The notes below the pieces were generated by a model. That model did no database searches. It had not been told where the DNA came from and saw nothing but the letters and a program-made list of their open reading frames with translations. This document shows, one piece after another, positions 7,909 to 16,393 of a stretch of DNA of 45,906 bases. The stretch covers positions 1 to 45,906 of the forward strand of contig VMSU01000223.1 of assembly GCA_013792005.1 (NCBI GenBank). Direction: 5' to 3'. Position 1 is the first letter of the stretch, and every line of letters begins with the position of its first letter. The DNA comes from Desulfobulbaceae bacterium. GTDB lineage: Bacteria; Desulfobacterota; Desulfobulbia; Desulfobulbales; VMSU01. The translations under genes and the position numbers were made by a program.

Positions 7909-10707
7909 TTAATACTCCTCCCCCAGCCAAGTGTTCAATACGGCCATCAAGACGACAGGATCGACCGGTTTAGCAACATAATCGTCGCATCCGGTTGCCA
8001 TAAATTCTTCCCGGTCACCCTTCATGGCCCTGGCAGTCAACGCCACAATCGGGATATGCCGAAGTTCAGGCAGTTGCCGAATATTATTGATGGCATCCAG
8101 CCCACTCATATCCGGCATCTGGATGTCCATGAGAATAAGATCAGGATTCATACGAGCAGCCATATCGATAGCCTCCTGGCCGTTACAAGCCTTAATCATC
8201 TCATAGTTACCAATTTTCAATATTTCCTCGATAAGAAATAAATTATCATGATTGTCTTCGGCCACCAGAATTCGGCGCCCACCAGGATTTGGCCTACCCT
8301 TAACTTGAGGGATCATTGGGACACAGCCCTGCACCCCGGTCTCGCGGGGATGAGGAGTAATCGCTGCCAACGACAGGCCAACAACATCCCTGATGGTATC
8401 GAGAAGTTGATTTTCCCGGATATTCCCCTTAATCAATACCCCCTTAACATTGGCCGGCAGGCGGCTGGTCTGCTCGGCATCAAGATCCATTCCGCTCAAG
8501 ATCAGCACCGGAATCCGAGCCAGGTCCGGCTTGCTGTTCATTTCCTTAAGGAAGGCAAACCCATCCATAATCGGCATCACAAGATCGAGAACGACCAGGT
8601 CCGGTTTTTCTTTTTCGAGAAGCTGCAGCCCGATGCTCCCATCGAGGCTAAAGGATATACGGTAGCCGGCCTCGCGCAAATGGACCCCCAGTTCCCGGAC
8701 GGAGATCATATCGTCCTCGACCAGGAGGATATGGATACCGGTGTTATATTTTCCAAGTCGATCATCGTGATGCTGAGCCAGCATCACTCCAGGCGCTGGG
8801 AAAACCGTCTGTTGCTCAGGCTCGGCAGCTCCCCCTTGAAACATCCACCTGAGTTTTTCCTGCCAGGCATGATCAGGAAGGCGGTTTTTTCTCCGGCGAT
8901 CAACCGGGACAATAACAGTAAAAGTCGAACCCCGATCAAGCTCGGAAACCACCTTGACCTCCCCTCCGAGTAACACGACAAGCTTCTTGCAAATATTTAA
9001 GCCCAAGCCGGAGCCCTTATATTTGCGGCTGGCCGAACCATCAATCTGGAAAAATGGTTCAAAAATCTGCTCTAACTGATCCTGGGGAATACCGATCCCA
9101 GTATCCTGGACAGTGAAATGGATGAAGCCTCTCCCCTTTCTCTCCTGAATCTGAACGGAGAGGGTGATGGCGCCCTTTGAGGTAAATTTAATGGCATTGC
9201 CGAGGAGGTTGGTGAGGATCTGCCCGAGTTTCCGCTCGTCGCTAACAATCATGGAGATCTCAGGGACAATCTGGAGCACGAATTCAAGACCATGACGCTC
9301 AGCCATTGATTTGATGCTGGCAGTAAGCGCTTCCAGAAAACCACGCACCTGGATCTGATCAAACCGCACCTCTTCCCGGCCGGTCTCGATCCGGGCCAGA
9401 TCCAGGATATCGTTGATCAAGTCCAAAAGATTCCCGGCATTACGCATCACCACTTCCAGATACTGGTCCTGCTGTGCGTTGGTCTGGCCAGCGACACCGT
9501 CCCCCATCAGGCGAGTCAAGCCGAGAATAGCATTCAATGGCGTGCGCAGTTCATGTGACATGTTGGACAAGAAGATCGATTTCATCCTATTGGCCTCATC
9601 CGCCTCCACTGTCTTGCGCTCCAAGGCATCTCTCTGGGCAATGAGTTCCTCAGCCTGGGATTGAATCTCCTCACTCTGAGCGATGAGTTCCTCGCTCTGG
9701 GCTCTCAGTTCGTCATTCTGGGCCTCAAGGACTCTATTGCTGGCCTGCACTTCAACGGCCAAATCTTCCGTATGTTTCCTCCTGATGGCGTTCTGCATGG
9801 CAATACCCAGCTGGAGGGCGACATCCTCAAGAAACGACCGCTCATCGGTAAAAGGCTGGAATGCGGCAAGTTCCATCACCCCCAGAAACCCTTCTGCCAC
9901 CTGAATGGGGAGACAGGCGATATGGGGCGGTTGTGCCACCCCAGTGCCAGAACGAAAGGCCAGGAAGCTTTCCGGCAGATTCGAGACAAAAATTGCCTCC
10001 TTCCTCAGGGCGACTTCACCCGGCACCCCTTGCCCCAAGATAAACTCGGGGGCAGGACAGGACAGAGCTTGGGTTGCCAGCGGAACCAACCGCTGGTCCG
10101 TTTCGGAAAAAAAATAGATAACCCCGGTGACCACAGAGGTGTACCGAGGTATGAGACGGAGAATATTAGTCGCGAGGTCTTCAAGACGGGTTTCCCGATT
10201 CAAGACTTTGATAATTTCATTCTGTCCACTGGCCAGCCGAAGAAGTCGCTCCAACTCCTGGTTTTTCTGCTCGATGGCATGGTTAATCTCCATCAAGTGG
10301 GTTTCATCCCGGATTAATTGCAGAGAACCGGCCAATTTGTAATTCTCATCATAAAAAGGAGTAGCCAATACCCAGGCGGGAAACCCGCTCCCATCCCACA
10401 GTTCACAATGATAAGTTTGCTCGACACTTGCCTTACCAGACATAATCTGAACATGGGGGCACAGATCGGTATGACAAAACTCCCGCGACCGCGCCACGTC
10501 GAAACATTTTTTTCCAACAGCCAAAGACATCGGCTGCTTCACGACCTTATCCATCGCCGGATTCTGAATGACAATAATAAAATCTCGATCAAGAACCCGC
10601 ATGGCGCTTAAGGTTTGTTTATGCATCTGCACCATGGTGTCGTGCTTCAGAATCCCACTTTCGTCAAAAATATTTTGTAAAGGACCCTGATACATATTCC
10701 AAGACAT
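7909..10707 (-). CDS. Hybrid histidine kinase: PAS-GAF-HisKA-HATPase-REC-REC
   Basis: This 932-residue protein has no clear membrane helix and is predicted cytoplasmic. Domain order: a PAS-type sensor domain (about 25-140) containing the Cys-rich stretch CHTDLCPH, a GAF domain (about 180-325), a coiled coil (about 330-375) made of repeated AQSEELIAQ-like heptads, HisKA with SNMSHELRTPLNA (about 385), an HATPase domain (about 490-610; NLLGNAIKF, DTGIGIP, GSGLGL), then two receivers (about 660-780 with VVLDLVMP, and 808-925 with ILMDIQMP). The ATG at 10707 overlaps the CheR stop as TGATG and has AGGAG eight bases upstream; a GTG one codon earlier is possible. Two receivers on one kinase suggest a branched phosphorelay. 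The PAS cysteines could bind a metal or respond to redox, which is not shown. Confidence 0.88.
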   Translation of the reverse strand: MSWNMYQGPLQNIFDESGILKHDTMVQMHKQTLSAMRVLDRDFIIVIQNPAMDKVVKQPMSLAVGKKCFDVARSREFCHTDLCPHVQIMSGKASVEQTYHCELWDGSGFPAWVLATPFYDENYKLAGSLQLIRDETHLMEINHAIEQKNQELERLLRLASGQNEIIKVLNRETRLEDLATNILRLIPRYTSVVTGVIYFFSETDQRLVPLATQALSCPAPEFILGQGVPGEVALRKEAIFVSNLPESFLAFRSGTGVAQPPHIACLPIQVAEGFLGVMELAAFQPFTDERSFLEDVALQLGIAMQNAIRRKHTEDLAVEVQASNRVLEAQNDELRAQSEELIAQSEEIQSQAEELIAQRDALERKTVEADEANRMKSIFLSNMSHELRTPLNAILGLTRLMGDGVAGQTNAQQDQYLEVVMRNAGNLLDLINDILDLARIETGREEVRFDQIQVRGFLEALTASIKSMAERHGLEFVLQIVPEISMIVSDERKLGQILTNLLGNAIKFTSKGAITLSVQIQERKGRGFIHFTVQDTGIGIPQDQLEQIFEPFFQIDGSASRKYKGSGLGLNICKKLVVLLGGEVKVVSELDRGSTFTVIVPVDRRRKNRLPDHAWQEKLRWMFQGGAAEPEQQTVFPAPGVMLAQHHDDRLGKYNTGIHILLVEDDMISVRELGVHLREAGYRISFSLDGSIGLQLLEKEKPDLVVLDLVMPIMDGFAFLKEMNSKPDLARIPVLILSGMDLDAEQTSRLPANVKGVLIKGNIRENQLLDTIRDVVGLSLAAITPHPRETGVQGCVPMIPQVKGRPNPGGRRILVAEDNHDNLFLIEEILKIGNYEMIKACNGQEAIDMAARMNPDLILMDIQMPDMSGLDAINNIRQLPELRHIPIVALTARAMKGDREEFMATGCDDYVAKPVDPVVLMAVLNTWLGEEY

Positions 10708-11573
10708 CACAACATCTCCTTTTTTAAGTAAATTTTCAGGCGAGAATCAACCGGGCAAAAATGCCCCTGATAGCTCTGAGGGAGGGACTCGGACCTACCA
10801 AGGGCCAAATACCCGTCAGCACATAGGCATAAGTAAAAACGACGAAGTATATCAACCTTAAGTGAATGCTGGCAATAAATAAGCATATTTCTGCACAAAA
10901 TAAAATCGTACTCCGAAAAAATACCGCTCGGGGGAGATAATCGGGACGGATTAGTCAAGTCGAACGAAACAAAGCTCACCATCCGCCGCAGCTCAGGCGT
11001 TACCTGCCAATAATGACACGACAGGGAATCCGGTTGTCTAAAATAACGGTTACGAATTGACTCTGGGACGTGCCGCAGGCTCTCCTCGTGATAAATTCCC
11101 TCTGCCGCAAAGGCCAGGCTGTCGCAATCAAGATCAGTGGCAAGGATGGTTACCTCCTGGTGAGGCGCAGCTTGTTGGTCCAACAATTCCGCAATCAGAA
11201 TAGCCAGAGAATACGCCTCCTCACCAGAGGCGCAGGCAGAACTCCAGATCCGCACCGCAGCCCGCCTGGAGGTGGTCGTTCTCTCCATAATTTTCGGCAA
11301 AATCAGTCGTTCGATAAGCGTAAACACCTCGGGATCGCGAAAAAAATGACTCACCTTGATGGTCATCGCCGAGATCAGTTTCCGATATTCGGACGGATGA
11401 TTCTCAAGAAAAACAAGGTAATCACCTACTGATTGGCATCGAACATCAATCATTCGCCGCTCCACGCGCCGACGCAAGGTAGACGAATTATAGCGAGTAA
11501 AATTACATCCCGACCACTGCTGGGCCAAGGTTATTACCCGGCAGAGCACTGCTTCCTCGTGTTCACTGAACAT
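10707..11573 (-). CDS. cheR: CheR-type protein-glutamate methyltransferase
   Basis: This 288-residue protein matches CheR, which transfers a methyl group from S-adenosylmethionine to receptor glutamates. Visible features are the N-terminal helical domain (about 1-75, with the RRRVERRM basic helix that contacts receptors), the FFRDPEVF segment, the SAM-binding motif WSSACASGEEAYSLA, the ATDLD acidic loop and the FILCRNMLIY segment. Length is normal for the family. It overlaps the CheD-HDOD gene by 11 bases and the hybrid kinase by the TGATG junction, so it belongs to the operon. No chemoreceptor, CheA, CheW or CheB is present, so its methylation target is not obvious and may lie elsewhere in the genome. 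Confidence 0.9.
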   Translation of the reverse strand: MFSEHEEAVLCRVITLAQQWSGCNFTRYNSSTLRRRVERRMIDVRCQSVGDYLVFLENHPSEYRKLISAMTIKVSHFFRDPEVFTLIERLILPKIMERTTTSRRAAVRIWSSACASGEEAYSLAILIAELLDQQAAPHQEVTILATDLDCDSLAFAAEGIYHEESLRHVPESIRNRYFRQPDSLSCHYWQVTPELRRMVSFVSFDLTNPSRLSPPSGIFSEYDFILCRNMLIYCQHSLKVDILRRFYLCLCADGYLALGRSESLPQSYQGHFCPVDSRLKIYLKKEML

Positions 11574-12885
11574 GAATACCTATAAGCGCCGGAGCGGCTG
11601 CTAAAATAGCGTCAACTTCCTGGTCATTCAGACCCAATTCCCTGAAGGCCCAAGGGTCGGCGCCATTGGCCATGGTGTCCGAAGACAAACCCACGCCCAA
11701 GAGGCAGCATAATATATTTGCCACATGGACCGCACAGACCAGCAGGCCAGACTGACTGGCCTGCCTGGGATGGTGGTGCAAGGCAATTGCCTCCCCCAAA
11801 CCAGTCGGCAGGTTCCACAACTCCGCCACCTGACGACCGACTTCCGAATGATTAATGCCCAACACTTGTTGTTCCGCTTGATGGAACTCGACCCCTTGAA
11901 ACAAAACCATATCCATAATCTTCGGAAACCACTGACCGGCACAGCGTTCAAGCACCACCTTGCCAATATCGTGTATCAGCCCGGCCAGATACGCCTTTTC
12001 CTGCTGCTCAGGTGCCTTGGCGCCGACCAGCAACTCAGCAATTTTAGCACAGGCCACCGAGTGATGAAAAAGTGCTCCGGTCTCCATAGAGTAAGCATAC
12101 AATTTCCGCGCGAAATGATGATGGACCATAAGCTGCATCACCAACTTCCGAAAGGCCTTCAAACCTAACAGGGTCAGGCATTGAGAAATTGTACTGACCG
12201 GATAGGGCATATTATAATAAGCGGAATTGACCAACCGGAGCATACTTGCAGAAAGGACCTGATCCTGAAGAATGAGTCGCTCGATCTGTCGAAAACTGCT
12301 ATTTTGATCCTGAGCCAAGACCAATGCCTGCATGGCAGCATCGGAAACCGGCTTCAATTCGGCAATCGCCTTGGACACTAACTCAGGGCCAATGGTCGAT
12401 GCGGCAGAGCGAGATTGAGCGTGCCCGGAACAGGCAGAACGGACGGCAACTCGTCCATCACTAAGATCAAAAGACATATAACGGCCACAATCACCGCCCA
12501 CTTCCTCGTGGATAATCGGGATATTCAGAGAGCTGAATATCCCTCTAAGGGCGAGAAGATTCCGCTGCCCAATTTGCAGGTTTGGTCCGCTGCCCAAAGT
12601 CCGAATATGGGCGCCTCCCGCCAAGACCACCTGCAAATGATCCTTACGGCAACCAGCCTCGATAAGTTTTTCCAGTATGAAAGGCACCCCACTTCGAGCG
12701 TAAGAGACAGGGTGTTGTTCTTCTTTCTCTTCAGAACCGAGGGGAAGGATAATATGAAGCAGTCCGCCGAGTTGGCGGCGTGGGTCATAGATGGCAACTC
12801 CGACACAGGAGCCAAGAAAGGTTTCCAAGATGTCAGGTGCCTTGCTGTAACAATATTCACCGGCAGTTATAACCAGCCGACTCAT
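11563..12885 (-). CDS. CheD-HDOD fusion protein
   Basis: This 440-residue protein joins two signalling domains. Residues about 1-160 are CheD, the receptor glutamine deamidase. The catalytic Cys27 (GSCVGVAIYD) and His44 (GLLHIILP) are in place, with Thr22 near the position of the third catalytic residue. Residues about 170-400 are an HDOD domain, still carrying a canonical-looking LIHDIGK motif. Classical CheD is about 160 residues and stands alone. The fusion suggests deamidation or CheD docking coupled to an HDOD output, used in other bacteria for c-di-GMP-linked or motility regulation. It is the first gene of the signalling run. The ATG at 12885 has no strong Shine-Dalgarno sequence. Confidence 0.88.
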   Translation of the reverse strand: MSRLVITAGEYCYSKAPDILETFLGSCVGVAIYDPRRQLGGLLHIILPLGSEEKEEQHPVSYARSGVPFILEKLIEAGCRKDHLQVVLAGGAHIRTLGSGPNLQIGQRNLLALRGIFSSLNIPIIHEEVGGDCGRYMSFDLSDGRVAVRSACSGHAQSRSAASTIGPELVSKAIAELKPVSDAAMQALVLAQDQNSSFRQIERLILQDQVLSASMLRLVNSAYYNMPYPVSTISQCLTLLGLKAFRKLVMQLMVHHHFARKLYAYSMETGALFHHSVACAKIAELLVGAKAPEQQEKAYLAGLIHDIGKVVLERCAGQWFPKIMDMVLFQGVEFHQAEQQVLGINHSEVGRQVAELWNLPTGLGEAIALHHHPRQASQSGLLVCAVHVANILCCLLGVGLSSDTMANGADPWAFRELGLNDQEVDAILAAAPALIGIHVQ

Positions 12886-13235
12886 TGCGAGACAGATTGA
12901 GAGCTTAGCGCTTTCAGCTTAATCATGATACTACTGGGAGTAAAAATAGGGGGAGACAAGAGATCATTTCCAGGAAGATCTTGGCAAAGCCAAGAATCAC
13001 CTCCTAATCCAAAAAAATTCATATTTTCGCCACCAGGAAGGCATGAAGGAAGACCACTGACAATGTTCAGGAAAAGCAGAAATCCAGTCTTAGCACGCCG
13101 CACCTAGCCCCTACTCAACGGCTAAGGAGAACAGGAATTCTCAACTATTAGCCGAAAAGATCCGATGAATCAATCTCTTTCCGCTCATCGTGACTCCAAG
13201 ATACGCAAGCATGCTGACAAAAATAGACAGAAATC

Positions 13236-13267
13236 TATTAGGTAAAATGAGAATTGTCTACCTAATA
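13236..13267. repeat. Perfect 9-bp inverted repeat, operator-like
   Basis: TATTAGGTA (13236-13244) and TACCTAATA (13259-13267) form a perfect inverted repeat with a 14-base spacer. It abuts the candidate promoter of the signalling operon, in the position expected for an operator or a small leader hairpin. The AT-rich arms argue against a strong rho-independent terminator. The binding protein is unknown. Confidence 0.45.
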
Positions 13268-13296
13268 AAATACACAAGTGATTATTCTTTTTTCAA
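13267..13296 (-). promoter_or_regulatory. Candidate promoter for the CheD-CheR signalling operon
   Basis: On the minus strand TTGAAA (13296-13291) and TATTTT (13272-13267) lie 18 bases apart, a fair match to a sigma-70 promoter. Transcription would start next to the perfect palindrome at 13236-13267, leaving a leader of about 370 nt before the CheD-HDOD start. This is pattern-matching by eye, with no experimental support. Confidence 0.3.
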
Positions 13297-13385
13297 TAAA
13301 TCTTCCCGCCCTGACGAAGAAGATTTCGCCAGGATGAACTCATAGATTCTGCGCCAAGCAGCAATGCTCCCACCGACTATACCAT

Positions 13386-14180
13386 TCAGCCTAGGGTATA
13401 ATCGATTGGCACGATGAGGGTAGCCTGAACTGGCGGGTTCGGGAAAGGGGCGGACTGCTTGATAATGGAAACGGAATTTTTATCTAGAAGCGCAAAACCG
13501 GAGCTTTTCTCGATCCGGATATCTTTAACCTGCCCATCCTGGCAGATCACGAAAGATACCAGCACCCTGCCCTGCCAGCCGTTCTTGCGAGCTATGACCG
13601 GGTAGGTCATATTCTTGCGGATTGCCTCCTTGATGAAATCAAAATGTTCCTGACGCCAACGTTCCTCGGCGGTTTGCGCCGTGCCGGTTCCACCCGATGC
13701 GACTGCGACAGGCGAATCCTGAGCCTGAGCAGACGCCACTCCCTCACTCCTCGCCATAGTCGACTGCGCAGGAGGTGAGGGGGTAGAGGTCAACGCCTGC
13801 GGTTCCGGCGTTTCGCTGACTATTGGCGCACTTGGCTCCTCCACCTCTACCGCTGCCACCTGAACCGGGGCGGGGATTTTCACCGCTTCCGGGATGGGCC
13901 TAACTAACCTCTTCACTACCTTTTTTTGTTTCCGGGGAGGGATAACTTCCTGTTTCACCACCTCCGGCGCCACCGGCAGCGTTGGAACAACACGTGCCAC
14001 TGGTTCGGGAGGAGCTGCCACAGCGGGAGACGGGGCCGATTTTGGACCGGCCAGGATGGAGAGATCAATGACCTTTGGCGCTGGCGCCTCCGGCACCCCC
14101 GTAGCCAGAGAAAACAGCAACAATCCGAAGAGCCCATGCACTAAGAGTGAGGTAGAAAAACCAAAAGTCTGCACCCTCAT
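13386..14180 (-). CDS. tonB: TonB energy-transducing protein
   Basis: This 264-residue protein has the classic TonB layout: a single N-terminal membrane anchor (about 8-28), a long Pro/Ala/Val-rich periplasmic spacer (about 35-165) and a TonB C-terminal domain (about 185-264; YPVIARKNGWQGRVLVSFVI, with the final strands around VPIDYTL). It carries energy from the ExbB-ExbD motor to outer-membrane receptors. Its ATG overlaps the exbD stop as ATGA. It is the last of nine contiguous genes that also include a TonB-dependent receptor, so it is probably a dedicated TonB for that receptor. Confidence 0.92.
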   Translation of the reverse strand: MRVQTFGFSTSLLVHGLFGLLLFSLATGVPEAPAPKVIDLSILAGPKSAPSPAVAAPPEPVARVVPTLPVAPEVVKQEVIPPRKQKKVVKRLVRPIPEAVKIPAPVQVAAVEVEEPSAPIVSETPEPQALTSTPSPPAQSTMARSEGVASAQAQDSPVAVASGGTGTAQTAEERWRQEHFDFIKEAIRKNMTYPVIARKNGWQGRVLVSFVICQDGQVKDIRIEKSSGFALLDKNSVSIIKQSAPFPNPPVQATLIVPIDYTLG

Positions 14181-14557
14181 GGCAATACCTCCGTCTGTAG
14201 GCTCACGGTAGTGAAACCTAAGTTCTTGACCCGATCAAGGACATCGACAAACCCCTGCAGCTCGATCTGACGATCAGCCCGGATGAGGATCGGTGTCTCC
14301 TTGGCGGCTGCGGCCAATACCATGCCGAGGGCTTCGAGCGTAGTCGGCTCTTCAGCCAGAAAAATCGTCCCCGCCCGATCAATTGTTACCGTTAACGGCT
14401 TCTGCACTTGACTCGCCTCAGCCATGGCCTGCGGCAATTCGACCTTAATCGCGCCCACGGCGATAAAGGTCGAGGTGGTGAGAACGATAGTTAAGAGCAC
14501 GAGCATCACGTCTACCAGAGGGATAACGTTCATGCTTTCAAAGCCCCTCTCATCCAT
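14177..14557 (-). CDS. exbD: ExbD-family biopolymer transport protein
   Basis: This 126-residue inner-membrane protein has one N-terminal helix starting with MNVIPLVDVMLVLL, which holds the Asp used in proton movement by ExbD/TolR proteins. A periplasmic domain of about 85 residues follows (ELPQA segment, PILIRADR strand). I start at the ATG at 14557, with GGGA eight bases upstream; it overlaps the exbB stop by eight bases. A TTG six codons upstream is possible but less attractive. It works with the adjacent ExbB and TonB. Confidence 0.92.
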   Translation of the reverse strand: MDERGFESMNVIPLVDVMLVLLTIVLTTSTFIAVGAIKVELPQAMAEASQVQKPLTVTIDRAGTIFLAEEPTTLEALGMVLAAAAKETPILIRADRQIELQGFVDVLDRVKNLGFTTVSLQTEVLP

Positions 14558-14972
14558 GATAAATATCCCATTCAAGGAGCAGCACCTTCACCCGACGCAA
14601 CAACAAATTATAGCAAACCACCGCCGGGATGGCGACGAGCAGACCAACAGCCGTGACTTTGAGAGCCAAAGCCAACCCCACCATAATCTTATTGGCATCG
14701 GTCATACCTTCCCGGCCCATGGTATAAAAAGTGAGCATAATACCCATAACAGTACCCAAGAGACCGATATACGGGGCATTACTGCCGATGGTTGCAATAA
14801 GATGCAATTTATGGGTTAGGGCCAGTTCAAGACTTTTCCGGTTAGCAAAATTCTCAACCCGTACTTGGCGGTAAACCAAGAAACGTTCAACAGCAAGCCC
14901 CATCCCCACCACACTCATAATCACGAGCAGACCGATCACCCCGTAATCGATCGACACCTTTAACCATTCCAT
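14550..14972 (-). CDS. exbB: ExbB-family MotA/TolQ/ExbB proton channel protein
   Basis: This 140-residue protein has three predicted membrane helices (about 10-30, 65-85 and 105-125). The conserved TolQ/ExbB signature is visible: APYIGLLGTVMGIMLTF, then GLALALKVTAVGLLVAIPAV. It is shorter than E. coli ExbB, as in many compact ExbB/TolQ proteins. It forms the proton-driven motor with ExbD that powers TonB. The start has GGAGGT upstream and lies one base after the preceding gene's stop. Confidence 0.92.
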   Translation of the reverse strand: MEWLKVSIDYGVIGLLVIMSVVGMGLAVERFLVYRQVRVENFANRKSLELALTHKLHLIATIGSNAPYIGLLGTVMGIMLTFYTMGREGMTDANKIMVGLALALKVTAVGLLVAIPAVVCYNLLLRRVKVLLLEWDIYHG

Positions 14973-14973
14973 C

Positions 14974-15591
14974 CTATGACACCTCCAATAACAATCGCAC
15001 TCCCATGCTGATCAGCATCAACATGGCAAACCCTTGAAAAATTCTCTGCATCCCCCCCACCTCCAGCCGCAGGCGACCGGCGAGCATCCCTAAGCCCCCT
15101 CCTGCAATAAGCAGCGGCGAACAGACAATACCGACCCCGAAAGATGCGCCACTTGTCGCCCCGAGAACTACTGACCCTGAACCGGCAGCGACAGCGAGAA
15201 GTCCAAGCAGGGATGGGCAGGGCAAAAGGCTGGTGGCTGCGCCCAAGGTAAAAAGTGTCCCCCGATTCCCGATGGCACCAAGCTTTTGCGGGCACTTCCG
15301 GCGATTAAAAACCGGTAGCAAGATCCCTGCTACAACCAAGAAGAGACCCGCCCACCGCTCACCATGCAGCTCCTGACCAAGGAGAGCAGCGCCAACCCCA
15401 CCGGCAAGCCCGCCCCACATGGCGTAGACCCACAGCTTGCCCACGAGAAAACTTAGTGTTGAGTAAAATCCCTCACGAAAACCATCCGCGGAGCCGAGGA
15501 GATACGGCCCTAATTGGGGGAGACAGCCCAGACTGCATACCGTCGCCCCGGAGACGAGTCCAAGCAAAAAAAGAGCAACGAAATCAGGCAC
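14974..15591 (-). CDS. CcdA/DsbD-like (sulfite exporter-type) membrane protein
   Basis: This protein of about 205 residues has six or so hydrophobic segments and two Cys/Pro motifs, VCSLGCLPQLGPYL near the N-terminus and SLLPCPSLLG in the middle. That pattern is typical of the DsbD-transmembrane-like families (CcdA, DsbD_2, and proteins named TauE/SafE or UreH-like). Such proteins move reducing equivalents or substrates across the inner membrane. Here it could pass thiol reductant to the periplasm or help a metal step, but the substrate is unknown. I chose the GTG at 15591, which overlaps the activase stop by eight bases. A TTG at 15603 would add four residues. Confidence 0.75.
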   Translation of the reverse strand: MPDFVALFLLGLVSGATVCSLGCLPQLGPYLLGSADGFREGFYSTLSFLVGKLWVYAMWGGLAGGVGAALLGQELHGERWAGLFLVVAGILLPVFNRRKCPQKLGAIGNRGTLFTLGAATSLLPCPSLLGLLAVAAGSGSVVLGATSGASFGVGIVCSPLLIAGGGLGMLAGRLRLEVGGMQRIFQGFAMLMLISMGVRLLLEVS

Positions 15592-16393
15592 AACAGCGTT
15601 CAACCTCGGTGTCTACATATTCACCTGCCAGCAGTGCAGCGCCATAGGCCGTGGTGAGCTGCGGCAGCTCCGGCACCACCACCTCCCGCATCAGTTCATC
15701 CTCAAGGGCAATGACGAGTCCACGGTTCACTGCCGGGCCACCGTCGAAAAGCACCGTATCCTCAACCCCAAGTCGCCGGGCCAGACGCGCAACCCGCCGG
15801 GCAATGGCATAATGGATCCCGGCCACCAAATCCTCCTTGGCGTGACCAGCTGCCAACAGACTAATGATCTCGCTCTCAGCAAAGACCGTACAGGTGGAGT
15901 TGATCACCACTGGCACGCCCCGCGAATTTTCATGATAGCTGCCCAGTTCATCCACCTCGATCTCAAGGTTACGGGCTGTCATCTCCAGAAAGCGGCCGGT
16001 ACCGGCAGCACACTTGTCGTTCATCGCAAAATCACTGACATGACCGTCATTATCAAGACGGATAACCTTCAGATCTTGGCCGCCGATATTGATGATCGTC
16101 CGCACAGCCGAGTGACCGAGATTGGCGGCGCCGACACCGTTTGCGGTGATCTCACTCACCGAAAGATCGGCCTCCTTGAATAATTTACGTCCATAACCAG
16201 TAGAGACAATGGCCCCGATCTCTTCACGACCGATCCCTGCCTCATGCAGGAGGCTCTCGAAGGCAGCAACGGTATTTTTGTGAAAAAGACTCCCGGTCGG
16301 GGTTATCCGGTGGGCGACAAGTGTGCCTTCTTCGTCAGTGATGGCGATCTTAATTGAGGTTGAACCAATGTCGATCCCTGCAAATTTCTTCAC
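15584..16393 (-). CDS. ATP-dependent activase of the double-cubane reductase (BadF/HgdC family)
   Basis: This 269-residue protein belongs to the ASKHA-fold BadF/BadG/BcrA/HgdC group. It starts with the ATP-binding loop GIDIGSTSIKIAI. A homodimer of this family holds one [4Fe-4S] cluster through two cysteines per subunit, matched by Cys128 (MNDKCAAGTGRFLE) and Cys168 (NSTCTVFAESE). ATP hydrolysis drives very low-potential electrons into the partner enzyme, here the adjacent double-cubane protein. It starts with GTG, overlapping that gene's stop as GTGA, with AGGGAG upstream. A single activase paired with a single-chain partner suggests the double-cubane class rather than a heterodimeric 2-hydroxyacyl-CoA dehydratase. 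Confidence 0.9.
   Translation of the reverse strand: MKKFAGIDIGSTSIKIAITDEEGTLVAHRITPTGSLFHKNTVAAFESLLHEAGIGREEIGAIVSTGYGRKLFKEADLSVSEITANGVGAANLGHSAVRTIINIGGQDLKVIRLDNDGHVSDFAMNDKCAAGTGRFLEMTARNLEIEVDELGSYHENSRGVPVVINSTCTVFAESEIISLLAAGHAKEDLVAGIHYAIARRVARLARRLGVEDTVLFDGGPAVNRGLVIALEDELMREVVVPELPQLTTAYGAALLAGEYVDTEVERCCA

Larger units (their letters stand above)
12886..13385. other. Intergenic region between tonB and the signalling operon
   Basis: This 500-base stretch separates two minus-strand operons and I see no convincing gene in it. It holds a candidate promoter and palindrome (listed separately). It also holds, on the minus strand, an AGGAGGTGATT sequence followed by the small hairpin CTTGGCTTTGCCAAG, about 110-130 bases before the CheD start. 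A 73-codon open frame (13103-12882) overlaps the CheD start by four bases, but its composition does not look protein-like. An imperfect stem (AAATCTTC/GAAGATTT) just after tonB could help terminate that operon but lacks a clean U-tract. Confidence 0.5.

Noticed and set aside
12882-13103. A 73-codon minus-strand frame overlapping the CheD start by four bases
   Set aside because: GTG start without a convincing ribosome binding site and an atypical composition. A plus-strand frame of similar size covers the same DNA, suggesting both are chance.
12886-13200. Possible c-di-GMP (GEMM) riboswitch before the CheD-HDOD gene
   Set aside because: I could not find the conserved GEMM core motifs. Only generic hairpins are present.
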